The translations under genes and the position numbers were made by a program. Under the pieces are notes generated by a model that was not told the origin of the DNA, ran no database searches, and was given only the letters and a program-made list of their open reading frames with translations. From Earliella scabrosa (taxonomy: Eukaryota > Basidiomycota > Agaricomycetes > Polyporales > Polyporaceae), in the NCBI GenBank assembly GCA_022605405.1, contig JABYQQ010000004.1, positions 1,798,001-1,862,000 of the forward strand: a DNA stretch of 64,000 bases, written 5' to 3'. Position 1 is the first letter of the stretch. Each line of letters begins with the position of its first letter. Positions 49,985-60,455 of this stretch are shown here, one piece after another.

Positions 49985-50709
49985 ACCGGAAAGTCCGTGT
50001 GCTATCTGCTGCGTATGCTACTGCGCAGTCATCGGTTGATCCTCTCTCTAGGTCGCAGCGGTGTTGCTGTGTCGGCCACAAGTCAGTTTCGGAGCTGACC
50101 GCCGCTGAGGTAGGTTTAATGAGCAGGAGTCCCCATGCTCTACCTAGCATATACCTACTAGCATAGAATACGTGCGTTTTATGTCTGTTTCCATCCTGAT
50201 AGTATGCACATACCAGAGTTGCACTGGTCGGAGGCTGCCAGGCCGCAGGGGATAACGTAGGGATGATGATTGCGCGGTCGGCGGTCGGCCCGAGGCATGT
50301 GGCTGTGCACGTGGGAGGGCAGATCTAAGATCGGTGCGTATGTTGTTGTTTGTCCTCTTCTGCCAGAACCACCACCGCCCCGTCAAGACATCGACGCGCG
50401 GTCAAGAACGGCTGCGCACTCGCATTAGAAACGCCTGCCCAGTGTCAGAAGTGCATAGCCTGCTCATATTCACGGAAACCGCACGTTTGACCGTACGTGC
50501 GTAGTGCTGTCGCAAACTGCGGTCGGCTGCGCGGGGCTGCGCTTCCTCGTCGCTCGATCTCGTGTACTTATGTTCCTCTTCCAGAACACTTGAATCACAC
50601 GTCCTGTGAGGCGTAAAAGTAGAAGATTGAGCAACTGCAGCTTTGAGCCTTCCTCGGACCTCCTCTAACCCTCATCCCTCCTCTGGCGACGATAAGCAGC
50701 ACTGCCCCT
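49985..50709. other. Intergenic region upstream of the Zn2Cys6 gene
   Basis: No gene is recognised. It is the upstream region of the Zn2Cys6 regulator, into whose neighbourhood the retrotransposon inserted about 730 bp before the ATG. Confidence 0.5.
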
Positions 50710-53700
50710 ATGTCTTCAGCAGACGAGAGCAACGCACCAATATCCAAGAAGCGCAAGCTCCAGCGAGCTTGTGACTATTGCAGACGCAAAAAGAGTACGT
50801 GTGTGTTTGTACTCCATGCGTCTATGCCTCTGACGTTTCGAAGTTAGGTGTAAGTCCCTGAATCACGGATATGAGATCTACACCTCACGATCCCCCACAG
50901 GTGATGGTCCGCAGATGGCCGACAATAGATGCTCGCGATGCACCGCGCGTCGCACCGAGTGTACCTACAAAGATTCATTGCAAGTGAGTACCCTCCGCAC
51001 GTGGCTCGCATTGGCACTGACCAACACTACAGAAGGGAAGCTATCCCAGTAGGTGAGCTGACCCGCTCGAAAGAAATGATCTCACGATCAGGCCGCAGAG
51101 CTGACCTTTCTTCCACAGCTATGTCGAGAATCTAGAAAGTCGTCTTGAACGCATGGAGAAGCTCGTTAGCAAGGTGTGAATTCCCTCCTATTTCCATTGC
51201 TCTGTGTCTGCTAATTCTGGTGGGATATGCCAGCTCTGTCCAGACACAGACACCTCAAAAGAGCCCGTGGAAGCGCAACATACTGACCGGGATGCTTCCG
51301 TTCATACACCAGCATCGGACCGTTCCCGTTCGACTATCGATCGAGCAGGTCCCGTCAGTCTTTCAGCACTCACTCCGCAGACGCCCGACGGCTCGGATGG
51401 CTATCGATCCAGTGACGATGATGAGGTGTACAAGGGTGTTGTACACGAATTCCGCAAACTCTCTGTCACGCGACAAATGTACCGGTACCACGGCAAGTCT
51501 AGCGGATGGGTATTCATACGGTCGGCAATAGACTTGAAGGATCAATACGCCACCGACTCTCCCAAAGGGTTGAATAGAACAGATAGAAGAGAACCTGTGA
51601 GTGCCGCTTCGTGTTCTCTTGACCAGCATCGGTGTGATATTTATCGCGCGATTTGCTCAGTGGATGAGACAGACTTTGGAAGGAGGTTCCATGCCGTTGT
51701 TCACCGACTTCCCTCCCGATGATCTCCTGAACACCCTAGTAGACTTGTATTTCCGACAGGTCAACGACTCAGCACCATTGCTTCACGAACCACTCTTCAA
51801 GGACGGCCTCAAGAGTGGCCTGCACCTACGTCACGGTCCCTTCGGCGCCATCGTCCTACTCGTTTGCGCCCACGGATCGCGATTCACACAAGATCCACGA
51901 GTGCTGCTGGAGGGAACGGAGGAGATGACGTCATCGGGTTGGAAGTGGTACCAGATGGTCGAGCGCGCCATGAGGCTCCCCATGGCCCCGGCGCAGCTAT
52001 ACGATCTTCAAATATACGCGGTACGCGCCTTAGTCGGAAGTCAGATTCTGACAGCTTATCTCACGCAACCTTCATCTATAGCTGATGATCGGATATCTAC
52101 ACGGCACATCTGCCCCTCAGTCCACCTGGAACCTCATCGGTATGGCCATACGCGCGGCCGTCGATGTGGGTGCGCATAGGAAACGCATGTACAGCAACAC
52201 TCCGACGATCGAGGAAGAACTCTGGAGACGGGTGTTCTGGTATGTTGGACCCCGCACTGACTATATTCTACTGATGACACTCGCACACGGGGTAGGACGT
52301 TAGTTGTGTACGATTGGCTTAGCGGTTACGGTCTTGGACGACCGTCAAGCATTCATGACGAAGAGTTTGTGGTCTATCCCTCCCCCTCGTTCGGCACTGA
52401 TATATTGCCTCAGTATTGATGTATCTCTCCCTACCGAAGTCGACGATGAGTATTGGTCGATGTCCGATCCTCAACAGCCTCTCAGGCAACCAGAAGGGAA
52501 ACCATCGAAAATCACGTTCTTCGTATGTGTGCTACGTTTGTGTCAAATCTTGGCATTTGCCAATCGCACAATCGTAAGTCCGTTCGTCCTTCATCCTCGT
52601 GATGGGACGGATGATTGAGGATAACGTGAACAGTACTCGATCAGCAAGTCAAGAGCCCGACTCGGTCTAGGCGACGCACAATGGGAGGAACGAATCGTCG
52701 CAGAACTTGATTCGCTTCTCAATAAATGGTTAGATTCCTTACCGCAGCATCGTGAGCATCTGCCCATTGATTATATTATGTCCTACTAATCGCTACGAGC
52801 TCAGTGCGCTGGGACCCTGACAGCACCGCCGACGACCTCTTTTTCACTCAGACTGCAACCCTGATGGCACATTACTACCTGATCCAAGTCGCCGTCCATC
52901 GCCCATTCATGTCTGCCTCGCGGAGAGATTCTCCGTTGTCGTTCCCATCGGTCATCATTTGCACTAATGCTGCGAGGTCTGCGATCCAGGTGCTCGATAC
53001 CCTGCGGAAGCGCACTGGTACCCCTTATCACAGGAACATGGTGCGTTGAGAGAAGGCAGGCCTGGCTCATCTGATGCATACTCAATCTGTACTTCCCTCT
53101 CTAGGGCGCGCTGTTCATGTCAGGGATCGTGCTGATGATGAACGTCTGGAGTCAAAAGCGCTCAGGACGGCTGATTCAGTCCAATAAAGATATGGCGTAT
53201 GTCAAGAACTGCATAGACATGCTGTGGAGCTTGCGACGAGAGTACGTTTAGCTAAAACCCGCCTTTCTGCCAGTCGCTAACGTACCACGATGTACAGACA
53301 GAATGTCTCTATGGTGCTGTGGTAAGTCTCAACCACGACGGATATACGGTCTGAGTTTAAATGTCACCTCTACAGCGACATCCTCAACGAGCTCTTGTCA
53401 GCTGCCGCGAACGCTCCCGTTGCTCCCGCTCCGTCACCCGACGAAGGGTCCACCTCACAGACCGCAACTACGGGTCCCTCCGCGTCGTTTGCCTCCATTA
53501 CCTTCGCTCAGCCCAAGCTGAAGCGTACTCGACAAGAGAATAACGGTTCGGACACCCAGAATGACGACTATGCGCTCCCCCTTCGCCCGGAGTATGGCCG
53601 GATCCCTCTGTTCGGGTACAGCGCGAGCCCGGCGGGCACTTTCGTCAAGAATCGACCATCGTCGGATGTGGAATTCGGCGCTGAGGGAATGTCAGAGTTC

Positions 53701-54138
53701 GCCCCCGCCTCGTCGAGTCCTACGGTGCCGTCCGAGCCGCAGGCGTCAACGTCTAGAGCCGACTCTGGTGCCTCGCAGCCACATCCTCAAGAGTTCGGTG
53801 GAACGATGTTCGGGTTAGAACCGCTTGGGTACAGCGAAGCGGTGTCGCTCTTCCCTGGTGGGGAGAACGCAGGGTCTAGAGAGTATCCCGCCCCCCAGCA
53901 ATTTATCGACACGACTATGATGGCCGCGCCTCAACTAGCCAGTGACGCGGTCACGCCGGACTATGCTTTCATTGACGATACTCTGTCGATGTGGTCGAAT
54001 GCACCGTCTTCGTTCGGGTGCGTGCGCGTGTTACCTGCCACTCCGGATCACTGTTCTCACGTCTTTGTGTCTTACAGCTGGGACGATTGGGGCGCATATT
54101 TGAGCGGAGGCAACACGAACAGTGAGAGAATGAACTGA
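50710..54138 (+). CDS. Zn2Cys6 transcription factor with fungal-specific TF domain
   Basis: Sequence-specific nuclear regulator; targets unknown. About a dozen exons. Exon 1 (50710-50800) encodes SKKRKLQRACDYCRRKKST, and the third cysteine codon is split (T/GT) by an intron to 50900. Exon 2 gives CDGPQMADNRCSRC and TECTY, so the finger is CX2CX6CX9CX2CX6C and complete. A coiled-coil segment YVENLESRLERMEKLVSK follows. The fungal_trans domain is seen as LVDLYFRQVNDSAPLLHEP, IGMAIRAAVDVGAHRKRM, EEELWRRVFWTLVVYDWLSG and GLGRPSIHDED. The C-terminus is Ser/Pro-rich, and the final intron yields FGWDDWGAYLSGG, a typical family end at 54138. Some introns are non-trivial to place. Confidence 0.85.
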
Positions 54139-54302
54139 AGCGCATAGGCATAGGATGTTGTGTACGATATAGAATGCGGATAGACGACTTTCCGAGCGCG
54201 AACGAGCACATTCCCCGTTCCCAGGCTGCCCGGATCCCTGAAATGTAGCAGTTAAGCGCAAGTCGGAACAAGTGAAGAAGAGACCTACCTAACCATCCTG
54301 TG

Positions 54303-54809
54303 TTAGATCTGCACGAACTTGTAGGTGAAGTTCTCGTTCACGTTGAAGCAGATGTTGGTCGCTGAGACCCAGAAGAACTTCGCGCATCCGGGTACGCCCA
54401 CGGTGGGCGCGAAGCTCAGACCGTCGTCGGTCGGCTGGAGAATCGCGACTGAATTGAAGAAGATGGGTGCGTTGATACACGTGTCGAATGGGACCGTCGA
54501 CATGTCAATCGAGAAGGCCGTCCCCGTGCACGAAAAGTCGGAGAAGAGGATGAGGTAGGCGGGGAAGTCACCTGGGATGGGGCCGGTGACGGGTCCGCGC
54601 GCATTGAGGGTGCCGTTGTTGAATTTCGCGCGCACCGCGGCGCTTGTGACATCGACAACGGGGAAGGTGTTCACAATGGACATGATAGATGGCGAGACTG
54701 GAATGGCCTCGACGAAGTGGGAAACCTTTGGCTCGCGGCTAGGAGACGCATGCACGCTTATGGCAAGTGTTGAGAGAGCCAGAGCGAGGAGAGGATGGAC
54801 TCTGAGCAT
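54303..54809 (-). CDS. Small secreted four-cysteine protein 1 (SSP1)
   Basis: Intronless, 168 residues from the ATG at 54809. A signal peptide (MLRVHPLLALALSTLAISVHA) is followed by a variable linker and a C-terminal domain with the family pattern: FPAYLILFSDFSCTG, IDMST, DTCIN, FFNSVAILQP, a third Cys (PGCAKFF) and a last Cys in NICFN. Possible N-glycosylation sites are NNGT and NENFT. It is the most divergent of four same-strand paralogs (with 55329-55799, 57896-58327, 59873-60328). Function unknown; secretion is predicted from the signal peptide. It is convergent with the Zn2Cys6 gene (164 bp between stops). Confidence 0.72.
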   Translation of the reverse strand: MLRVHPLLALALSTLAISVHASPSREPKVSHFVEAIPVSPSIMSIVNTFPVVDVTSAAVRAKFNNGTLNARGPVTGPIPGDFPAYLILFSDFSCTGTAFSIDMSTVPFDTCINAPIFFNSVAILQPTDDGLSFAPTVGVPGCAKFFWVSATNICFNVNENFTYKFVQI

Positions 54810-55328
54810 GCTGGAGCGTGACGGCGTGCCAATGAGAAGTTCAGGCGTGTGTGTCACTATGGTGGATGAGAGGCATTCTGCCGCCAAGAGTTCATCCGCT
54901 ATGATATAGTTCTTGTGTATGAGGCGCTGACGCTCGGTAGGTGACCGAACCTGCGCTCCTGTCGGGATGAATTATGGAATCTGACGTCGAAGCTTTGTCG
55001 ACAAGTGGCATCGAGACCCATGTTGTGAGATCCATGCGTTGACCGTGTCACAAAGCGCGGAGTACTTTAAGTTGACCTGAGGATTCAACTCGTGAACTGT
55101 TCAATCAACCATTGACTCCGGATCTCCACCATACAGTACAGTATCCTGATCGCTTCAGACCGCTTCCCAAATGGATATCACAATCATATACTGGACGCGC
55201 CTAGTCAACGTCCCCATCCAACCCCACTAGTCAGTCATTGACTCGCGTTGTACGCCTGGAGCTCGCGTCAGGAGTTTGACACGTCGACAGTCGCAGAACG
55301 GCTCACCTCGGCACTTCAAGGTTGTTAT
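54810..55328. other. SSP1 upstream region
   Basis: No gene. Unlike the three other paralogs, I do not find the CCGACGAG-type element here. Confidence 0.5.
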
Positions 55329-55799
55329 TCACGGGAGGGCGGCGAGGCTCTGGAACCCAGAGGGCGTGTTGAAGCACGTGTTCACGGAAGGAATTTGCGT
55401 GAGCGAAGCGCATTGAGTGCCCGGGCCCACGAAGACCCCAAAGAGGAGGCCCTCGTTGCTGGGTTGAACGATGGCGAGCGAGTTGTAGGAGGGAGTGGAG
55501 AAGCACCGGGCGTGGGCGAGGGTGGATAGGTCCACCGATGACGCTGTGCCCGTGCACTGGGTGCCCGAAAAGAACACAAGAGAGGCGGGAAATTCCGCTT
55601 GGGTGGTGTCGGCATGGACGCCGTTCGCGCTGAGCGTGAGGTTCAGGACCCCTGCGACGCTATTGAGCTCGGCGTGCGGGAAGTTGGTAGTAACGGCAAC
55701 GTGGGTGCTCTCGACGGTGGGGGCAAAGGGAGCAACGGGCGAGGCGCAAGCGTCCTGAAGGACGAGTGACACAGCGAGAGCGGTGAGGGCGAAGAGCAT
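55329..55799 (-). CDS. Small secreted four-cysteine protein 2 (SSP2)
   Basis: Intronless, 156 residues from the ATG at 55799, placed 80 bp from a TATA box. Signal peptide MLFALTALAVSLVLQDACA. The conserved domain reads FPASLVFFSGTQCTG, SSVDLST, ARCFSTP, YNSLAIVQPS, GTQCASL and SVNTCFN, so four cysteines are kept outside the signal. One NLT glycosylation site. Same family and strand as SSP1, 3 and 4. Role unknown. An in-frame extension upstream (to 55877) would bury the signal peptide and is unlikely. Confidence 0.72.
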   Translation of the reverse strand: MLFALTALAVSLVLQDACASPVAPFAPTVESTHVAVTTNFPHAELNSVAGVLNLTLSANGVHADTTQAEFPASLVFFSGTQCTGTASSVDLSTLAHARCFSTPSYNSLAIVQPSNEGLLFGVFVGPGTQCASLTQIPSVNTCFNTPSGFQSLAALP

Positions 55800-55878
55800 G
55801 ATGCGAGTGTGTGCTTTGTCTGTGAGGATAGTAGACAAGAGTGACCTGCAGGTGGTTGGCACTGAGACAATAGACAAG

Positions 55879-55886
55879 CTTATATA
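55879..55886 (-). promoter_or_regulatory. TATA box of SSP2
   Basis: TATATAAG on the minus strand, 80 bp before the SSP2 ATG. Confidence 0.6.
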
Positions 55887-55898
55887 GCAGTTCCGAGG

Positions 55899-55912
55899 CC
55901 GACGAGCAAGGA
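55899..55912 (-). promoter_or_regulatory. Shared SSP upstream element (SSP2 copy)
   Basis: Plus-strand text CCGACGAGCAAGGA, 100 bp from the SSP2 ATG and just upstream of its TATA box. Near-identical elements precede SSP3 (58428-58441) and SSP4 (60442-60455). Confidence 0.55.
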
Positions 55913-57123
55913 TCGTCAGCGAATACGGCAGGCACAGAAGGAGAACTTGCCGAGGCTACCTCTCATCAGCAGACCCAACCATGAGCATGGCGTGTCGACT
56001 TTGGAAGCAACCTGCCCAGAATATGCATCAGCGGGAACTTGACGTTTCGGCAGAGCAACCTTCAATCGATCTAGAACAGTCAGCATCAGCGCTTCCAACA
56101 CGTCTTGTTTTCAACGAGTCAACTTGCGACGTTAGAACTCGCGGCTTACTGGATGTTTTAATCAGATATCCATGTTACAGGGTCACAGTCCACTGGTTGA
56201 ATCCGTTGTAGTAGGATGGGCGTTACGTAAGTACAACTAACCCGACAGAGAGTCAGGAAAGTACTTGACATAAACCCTCGGCTGACCTACGGCGCCACTA
56301 TTGATTCCGAATCGTCCACTATAGCCGGGTCAAATGTCAGCGAGAAGATCGCCAGCGACAGAGATGGACGCACTATGATTCAAGGGGCCAATCCTGAGTA
56401 GGACCGGTGAGGCATTCGTGTCACGAGAGCAGGCCAATGAATACCAGCTCAGAGTACCAGTGCCAGTCCAATTTCGATGCTGGGCCGGCCTGTGGGGCTA
56501 GTGCGGGAGCCAAATACTTACTTTGTAGGGAGTTTCATAACTTAGCCGCGAAGCTGCACCCCTGCCTGGGTTGGACGAGGAACAAGGGTGGGTAAGCGGT
56601 CTAGCCTACCTGAGAGGCGCGTGAAGCATAAGGCGAGTGAGGGACATGTGCCATCCGGACAAGGAGTATAGGCAACAGCGACGTACGTCTGTATCCAGAG
56701 GCTTACGACTGCGCCCCGCCCTGCAGTGCGAGCCACCAAGTTCCCGCTACCATAGCGAGTTCGTCTATCGAAGATTCACTGCCAGCGGAGTGAAATAATA
56801 CCATATACTAACGTAAATGCTTAAGATGACAATCAGCACCGGCGGCGTTTCATGTTCAAGGCCTCCGAGAGAGGAGGAAGACGTACTGACCGGCGTGACT
56901 CGGCTTCTTCACTTGAAGATCGCGCCACGGTCTACCCCGGCGGACCTAGTAACCTGGGGTGACTCGGATGAACCTGGAACGTGGTAGGCGTATCCTACCG
57001 TTAGAACTCACAGGTGCACCTGCGGGACAATCGCCGCATGTCAAACTGCACGTTCCAAGTTCAAGTTTCCTTGAACTTTAAATTTGGAGGTGCGGCGACG
57101 TGTCACAGGGCGCCTATACTATG
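55913..57123. other. Gene-free interval
   Basis: About 1.2 kb with no gene that I can support, between the SSP2 promoter and the inverted-repeat element. Confidence 0.5.
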
Positions 57124-57626
57124 TAAGGTATGCCTGCCACAGAATCGACCACGTCACGTGACCTCCTTCTGTCACACTGCCGCCGATTTGGCGGGTGGGC
57201 GACATCGCATTTTGAATATGAACTTCGAGACCGCCTATTCCGAAAAAGCAGAACCGCGAGTTGATAGATCATGAATGAACCTACATTCATGCGGTTGTCG
57301 AATGTCGATGCGGTCCTTCTGACGAGTCGCATTCAAAAAGTTCACTCGCTGATTGATATTTCGGGTCAATAAGACTGATTAAGCGCGCAGAACTACCATC
57401 CGGCCCTTCGTCCTTCCACTTGACTGTCGTGCTCTGAGACACCCGACAACACTCCTACTGTGCTGAACAACGTGTCCCTGTGCTATCTTCGCCAATCTTG
57501 GCCAGCGGTACGCTCGGATCGTAAAAAGTCCTAACTTAAATGAGACTTATCTTGTGCCTCACGTGGACTGGTCACGGTAATGTGACCATGTCACGACGTA
57601 GTCGACTCTGTGGCAGGCATACCTTA
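57124..57626. mobile_element. MITE-like element with ~38-bp terminal inverted repeats
   Basis: 57124-57162 (TAAGGTATGCCTGCCACAGA, then ATCGACCACGTC) is the inverted partner of 57590-57626 with only a few mismatches and a 2-base gap. The element between the flanking TA dinucleotides is 499 bp and has no transposase ORF. TA flanks and short inverted ends fit a non-autonomous Tc1/mariner-type element, which is inference. Confidence 0.7.
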
Positions 57627-57895
57627 GCACCATGACAACGAGCGCTCATACCAGTCAAGTAAGTAAGTACACTCAATTTCCTGAATCCTGGCAGATTTAC
57701 GTTACATCTCCGAGTCAAATTCATATCCACAGACTCTATACGCTCTTCAGTTGGCTTAACATACAAGAACAGATCCTGTCCACCACATTTGTCAAATTCT
57801 GACCATGCTACAACTGCCAGGTGGTCACTAGTAGTCATTGGTTAGAACTTGGCGAAGCACGGACTCACAGAGAACTCACGACTTCACGATGTCCG

Positions 57896-58327
57896 CTACG
57901 GCGAGAGCTGATAGTTGCTGAACGGACCAGCCGCGCGGGCGACGTTGGTGCACGTGTTCACCGACGGGATGTTTTGCATTGAGAGGCACCCGCGGCCCAC
58001 GCGCACCTGGAAAGGTGGGAGGATGCCGTTGGCCTGGAACAGGCGGTATGAGTTAAAGCCAATCGTGTTGATGCACTGGTTGTGCTGCGCCGTTGAGAGA
58101 TCGATCGTTCTCTGGCTCCCGCCGCACTGGAAGCCCGTGAAGGTGAGGAGAGAGACGGGGAAGGACGTCTGGCGGGCGGTAAGATGAATGTCGTCGAGGG
58201 TAGCGTTTTGGTGCGCTTCGACCTCGACTGCGGGGACAGCGGGACTGTCGGGGGAGGGAGAGAGGGGAGAGGCGTGAGCCGCGAGGGTGAGGAGCGCGAT
58301 GGCAAGAGCGGCGAGGGTGGCCTTCAT
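57896..58327 (-). CDS. Small secreted four-cysteine protein 3 (SSP3)
   Basis: Intronless, 143 residues from the ATG at 58327. Signal peptide MKATLAALAIALLTLAAHA, then a short Pro/Ser linker, NATLDDIHLTARQ, and the domain FPVSLLTFTGFQCGG, TIDLSTAQHNQC, GFNSYRLFQANG, ILPPFQVRVGRGCLS and SVNTCTNVARA. Very similar to SSP4 over its whole length, including the signal and promoter, so these two arose by a recent duplication. The segment before the domain ends TARQ, which might be a processing site (inference). Function unknown. Confidence 0.78.
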   Translation of the reverse strand: MKATLAALAIALLTLAAHASPLSPSPDSPAVPAVEVEAHQNATLDDIHLTARQTSFPVSLLTFTGFQCGGSQRTIDLSTAQHNQCINTIGFNSYRLFQANGILPPFQVRVGRGCLSMQNIPSVNTCTNVARAAGPFSNYQLSP

Positions 58328-58413
58328 GTTTCGCGAAGGCGATGGGCTGCTGAGGCTGTTTGGGAGGCTGCGACTGTGGGTAGCTGTAAATCAGCTAGGT
58401 ACAAAGTGGTAGA

Positions 58414-58441
58414 TATATAACCTTGGACCGACGAGCACGGA
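58414..58441 (-). promoter_or_regulatory. SSP3 TATA box and shared upstream element
   Basis: TATATA at 58414-58419, 87 bp before the ATG. CCGACGAGCACGGA (plus-strand text) at 58428-58441, 101 bp before the ATG. Confidence 0.55.
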
Positions 58442-59397
58442 GGTTGAGAATGTAGTACGTTGTACCGATCCTCGCGTCCTTCTCGATTGTCAGGTGGCCA
58501 GATTGTCGAAAGGTGCTGCAGCACAGACACCCAATCAAGGAGATACTTAGACTCAAAGAATGGGACATGAGTCGGGATCCACTCCAATAGTGGCTGTGGA
58601 TGATCTGGACCAGAGTACCTGATGCCAGAGCTGCACGGGCTTTCGAGACTCGAACGTACCACCCCTGCTTGGCATTCCACGGCTGTCACGGAGCACCGGG
58701 CAAAAGGGCCCTCACATCGACCGTCCATTCATCCAGTCAGCTAAACGCGTCCTGCCCAGCGACAGAGGGGGTATACGCTCTAGGCCGGTTTGAACGTAAG
58801 CCAATGGGACGCCCTACATCGGAATGAGGAGCGTACCGTAAGAGATATGGGTGCTAGCCTTGACTCTTGGTCTTTGACCATCGAGGACTGTCATCGTAAG
58901 CTCGGGCGCACAGTAGCTGAAATCTCCGCCGACTGGGCCCTGCTCAAAGCGGTGTACGGAGACAAGAATTCTCGTATCATCGAGCGAAGCACGAGCACGT
59001 TCATGCCGTGGCTCACACGCACTATATGAACGATTCTGCGCTCTTGTCGGGCTGGTGGCAGCCACGCAGTGAAGAAGCGCTTGAAGAAGTCATCGGACTG
59101 GATCCGTGCTGACATTAGGCACCATATAGGCACCAAAAGCCTATTTCCGACTCGTGTGCCAAACAAGCATGTCAGGATATCCACCGACTCGGGACTCTCG
59201 ACTCGCAGTTTCCTTCGATTCGGAGTTTCGAGTCGGCGATAGGGAGCAAGACACCGAGAGCTATAACGGATAAGTAATGAACTCACCAGCCACGAATGTC
59301 GTCAGATAGATCTGTCGCTTCTCTGATCCAAGACGCAATGTCAGGAGCCTTGCAGGCCAGGACGCGAGAGCCCTGAGGAATGCAGGCAAGTACTCAC
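58442..59397. other. Spacer between SSP3 and SSP4 genes
   Basis: Parts near 58,650-58,720 resemble 60,650-60,720 (CACGG.TGTCACGG.GCAC, GCAAA.G), showing that the duplicated unit includes upstream DNA. A minus-strand open frame at 58,891-59,286 may hold 3' exons of the unidentified gene at 59,398-59,574. Confidence 0.4.
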
Positions 59398-59574
59398 GGC
59401 GTTGGGGATCCTCCACCGGGTGACCAGCAATGCAACTGGACCCTCATGAACATGAGCCTGATGGGCGTGCATTTTGACGTCGCCCATATCCAAGGTCGAG
59501 CCGATTATGTCCCCGCCGAACAGACGATATACATAGGCATTCGGAAAGAGAGGCGGTTTGAAGTGATCACTCAT
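59398..59574 (-). CDS. Probable first exon of an unidentified gene
   Basis: 59 codons from the ATG at 59574 to a strong GTGAGT donor. The peptide starts MSDHFKPPLFPNAYVYRLFG and ends VALLVTRWRIPNA; composition is coding-like, but I recognise no family. Downstream acceptor choice is unresolved: the nearest AG would make a 25-bp intron, so a later one (leading to IYLTTFVAG) is more likely. An overlapping plus-strand frame also exists. Low certainty. Confidence 0.3.
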
Positions 59575-59872
59575 GCTTACAGTGGTACTACACGTGGCGG
59601 GCGTCTACGATACACCAGCACTGCCAGTGCCAAGCGTTACTATGTAGTACATGGCATCCACAACTTCGTCCCACTGTTCGTGGTTCATTTCATTACATCA
59701 CATGCCCTGAAGATATCCTGCTAACATATAAACCAATACCCAAGGCCATAAGATGTCTGCCCTCTCCCCGGCGGCCGTCTGGACTACCTAACGGGCCATC
59801 AGTTACAACGCTGCAGCGAGAATGGTTATATAGCTACTGTATATAAGGACTCACGACTGCGTGTTCCCTCTT

Positions 59873-60328
59873 CTAAGGAGTGAGTTGGACGTTGTTGAAT
59901 CCACCAGTCGCGCGAGCAACGTTGGTGCACGTGTTCACCGATGTAATGCCTTGGAGCGTGAAGCACCCGCCGTTGCCAACGCGGACCTGGAAAGGTGGGA
60001 GGATGCCGTTTGGCTGGAACAGCCTATACGAGTTGAATGAAAGGATTTTGAGGCACGTGTTGTGCTGCGCCGTGGACAGGTCGACCGTGTTTTGGATCCC
60101 GCCGCACTGGAATCCCGTGAAGGTGAGGAGAGAGACGGGGAAGGATGATTGCCGAGCGGCGAGATGGATATCGTCCAACGTTGCGTTATGGTGCGCTTCG
60201 ACGTTGTCGAACTCGACGACGGGGACTGCGGGGCTGCCCTCGGCGGCATCGGGAGAGGGGGTGAGAGGAGAGGCGTGAGTCGCGAGGGTGAGGAGTGCAA
60301 CGGCGAACGCGGTGAGGGTGAGCTTCAT
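59873..60328 (-). CDS. Small secreted four-cysteine protein 4 (SSP4)
   Basis: Intronless, 151 residues from the ATG at 60328. Signal peptide MKLTLTAFAVALLTLATHA, a linker with PSPDAAEGSPAVPVV, NATLDDIHLAARQ, then FPVSLLTFTGFQCGG, TVDLSTAQHNTC, SFNSYRLFQPNG, ILPPFQVRVG, GGCFTL and SVNTCTNVARA. It is the closest relative of SSP3. The four domain cysteines and the NSYRLFQ core are conserved. Predicted to be secreted; function unknown. Confidence 0.78.
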   Translation of the reverse strand: MKLTLTAFAVALLTLATHASPLTPSPDAAEGSPAVPVVEFDNVEAHHNATLDDIHLAARQSSFPVSLLTFTGFQCGGIQNTVDLSTAQHNTCLKILSFNSYRLFQPNGILPPFQVRVGNGGCFTLQGITSVNTCTNVARATGGFNNVQLTP

Positions 60329-60423
60329 GTTGTGCAACTTGGAAGGAGGTGTGTTGCTGAGAGTGCTTGGCAAAGGCTGCGATGGAGGGGTAGCTGTAAC
60401 TCACAGCTCAATGTAGAGGGGTA

Positions 60424-60455
60424 GATATAGTAGCCCTGAAACCGACGAGGACGGA
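60424..60455 (-). promoter_or_regulatory. SSP4 TATA-like sequence and shared upstream element
   Basis: CTATATC (minus strand) at about 60,424-60,429 aligns with the SSP3 TATA region. CCGACGAGGACGGA (plus-strand text) at 60442-60455, 114 bp before the ATG. Confidence 0.5.
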
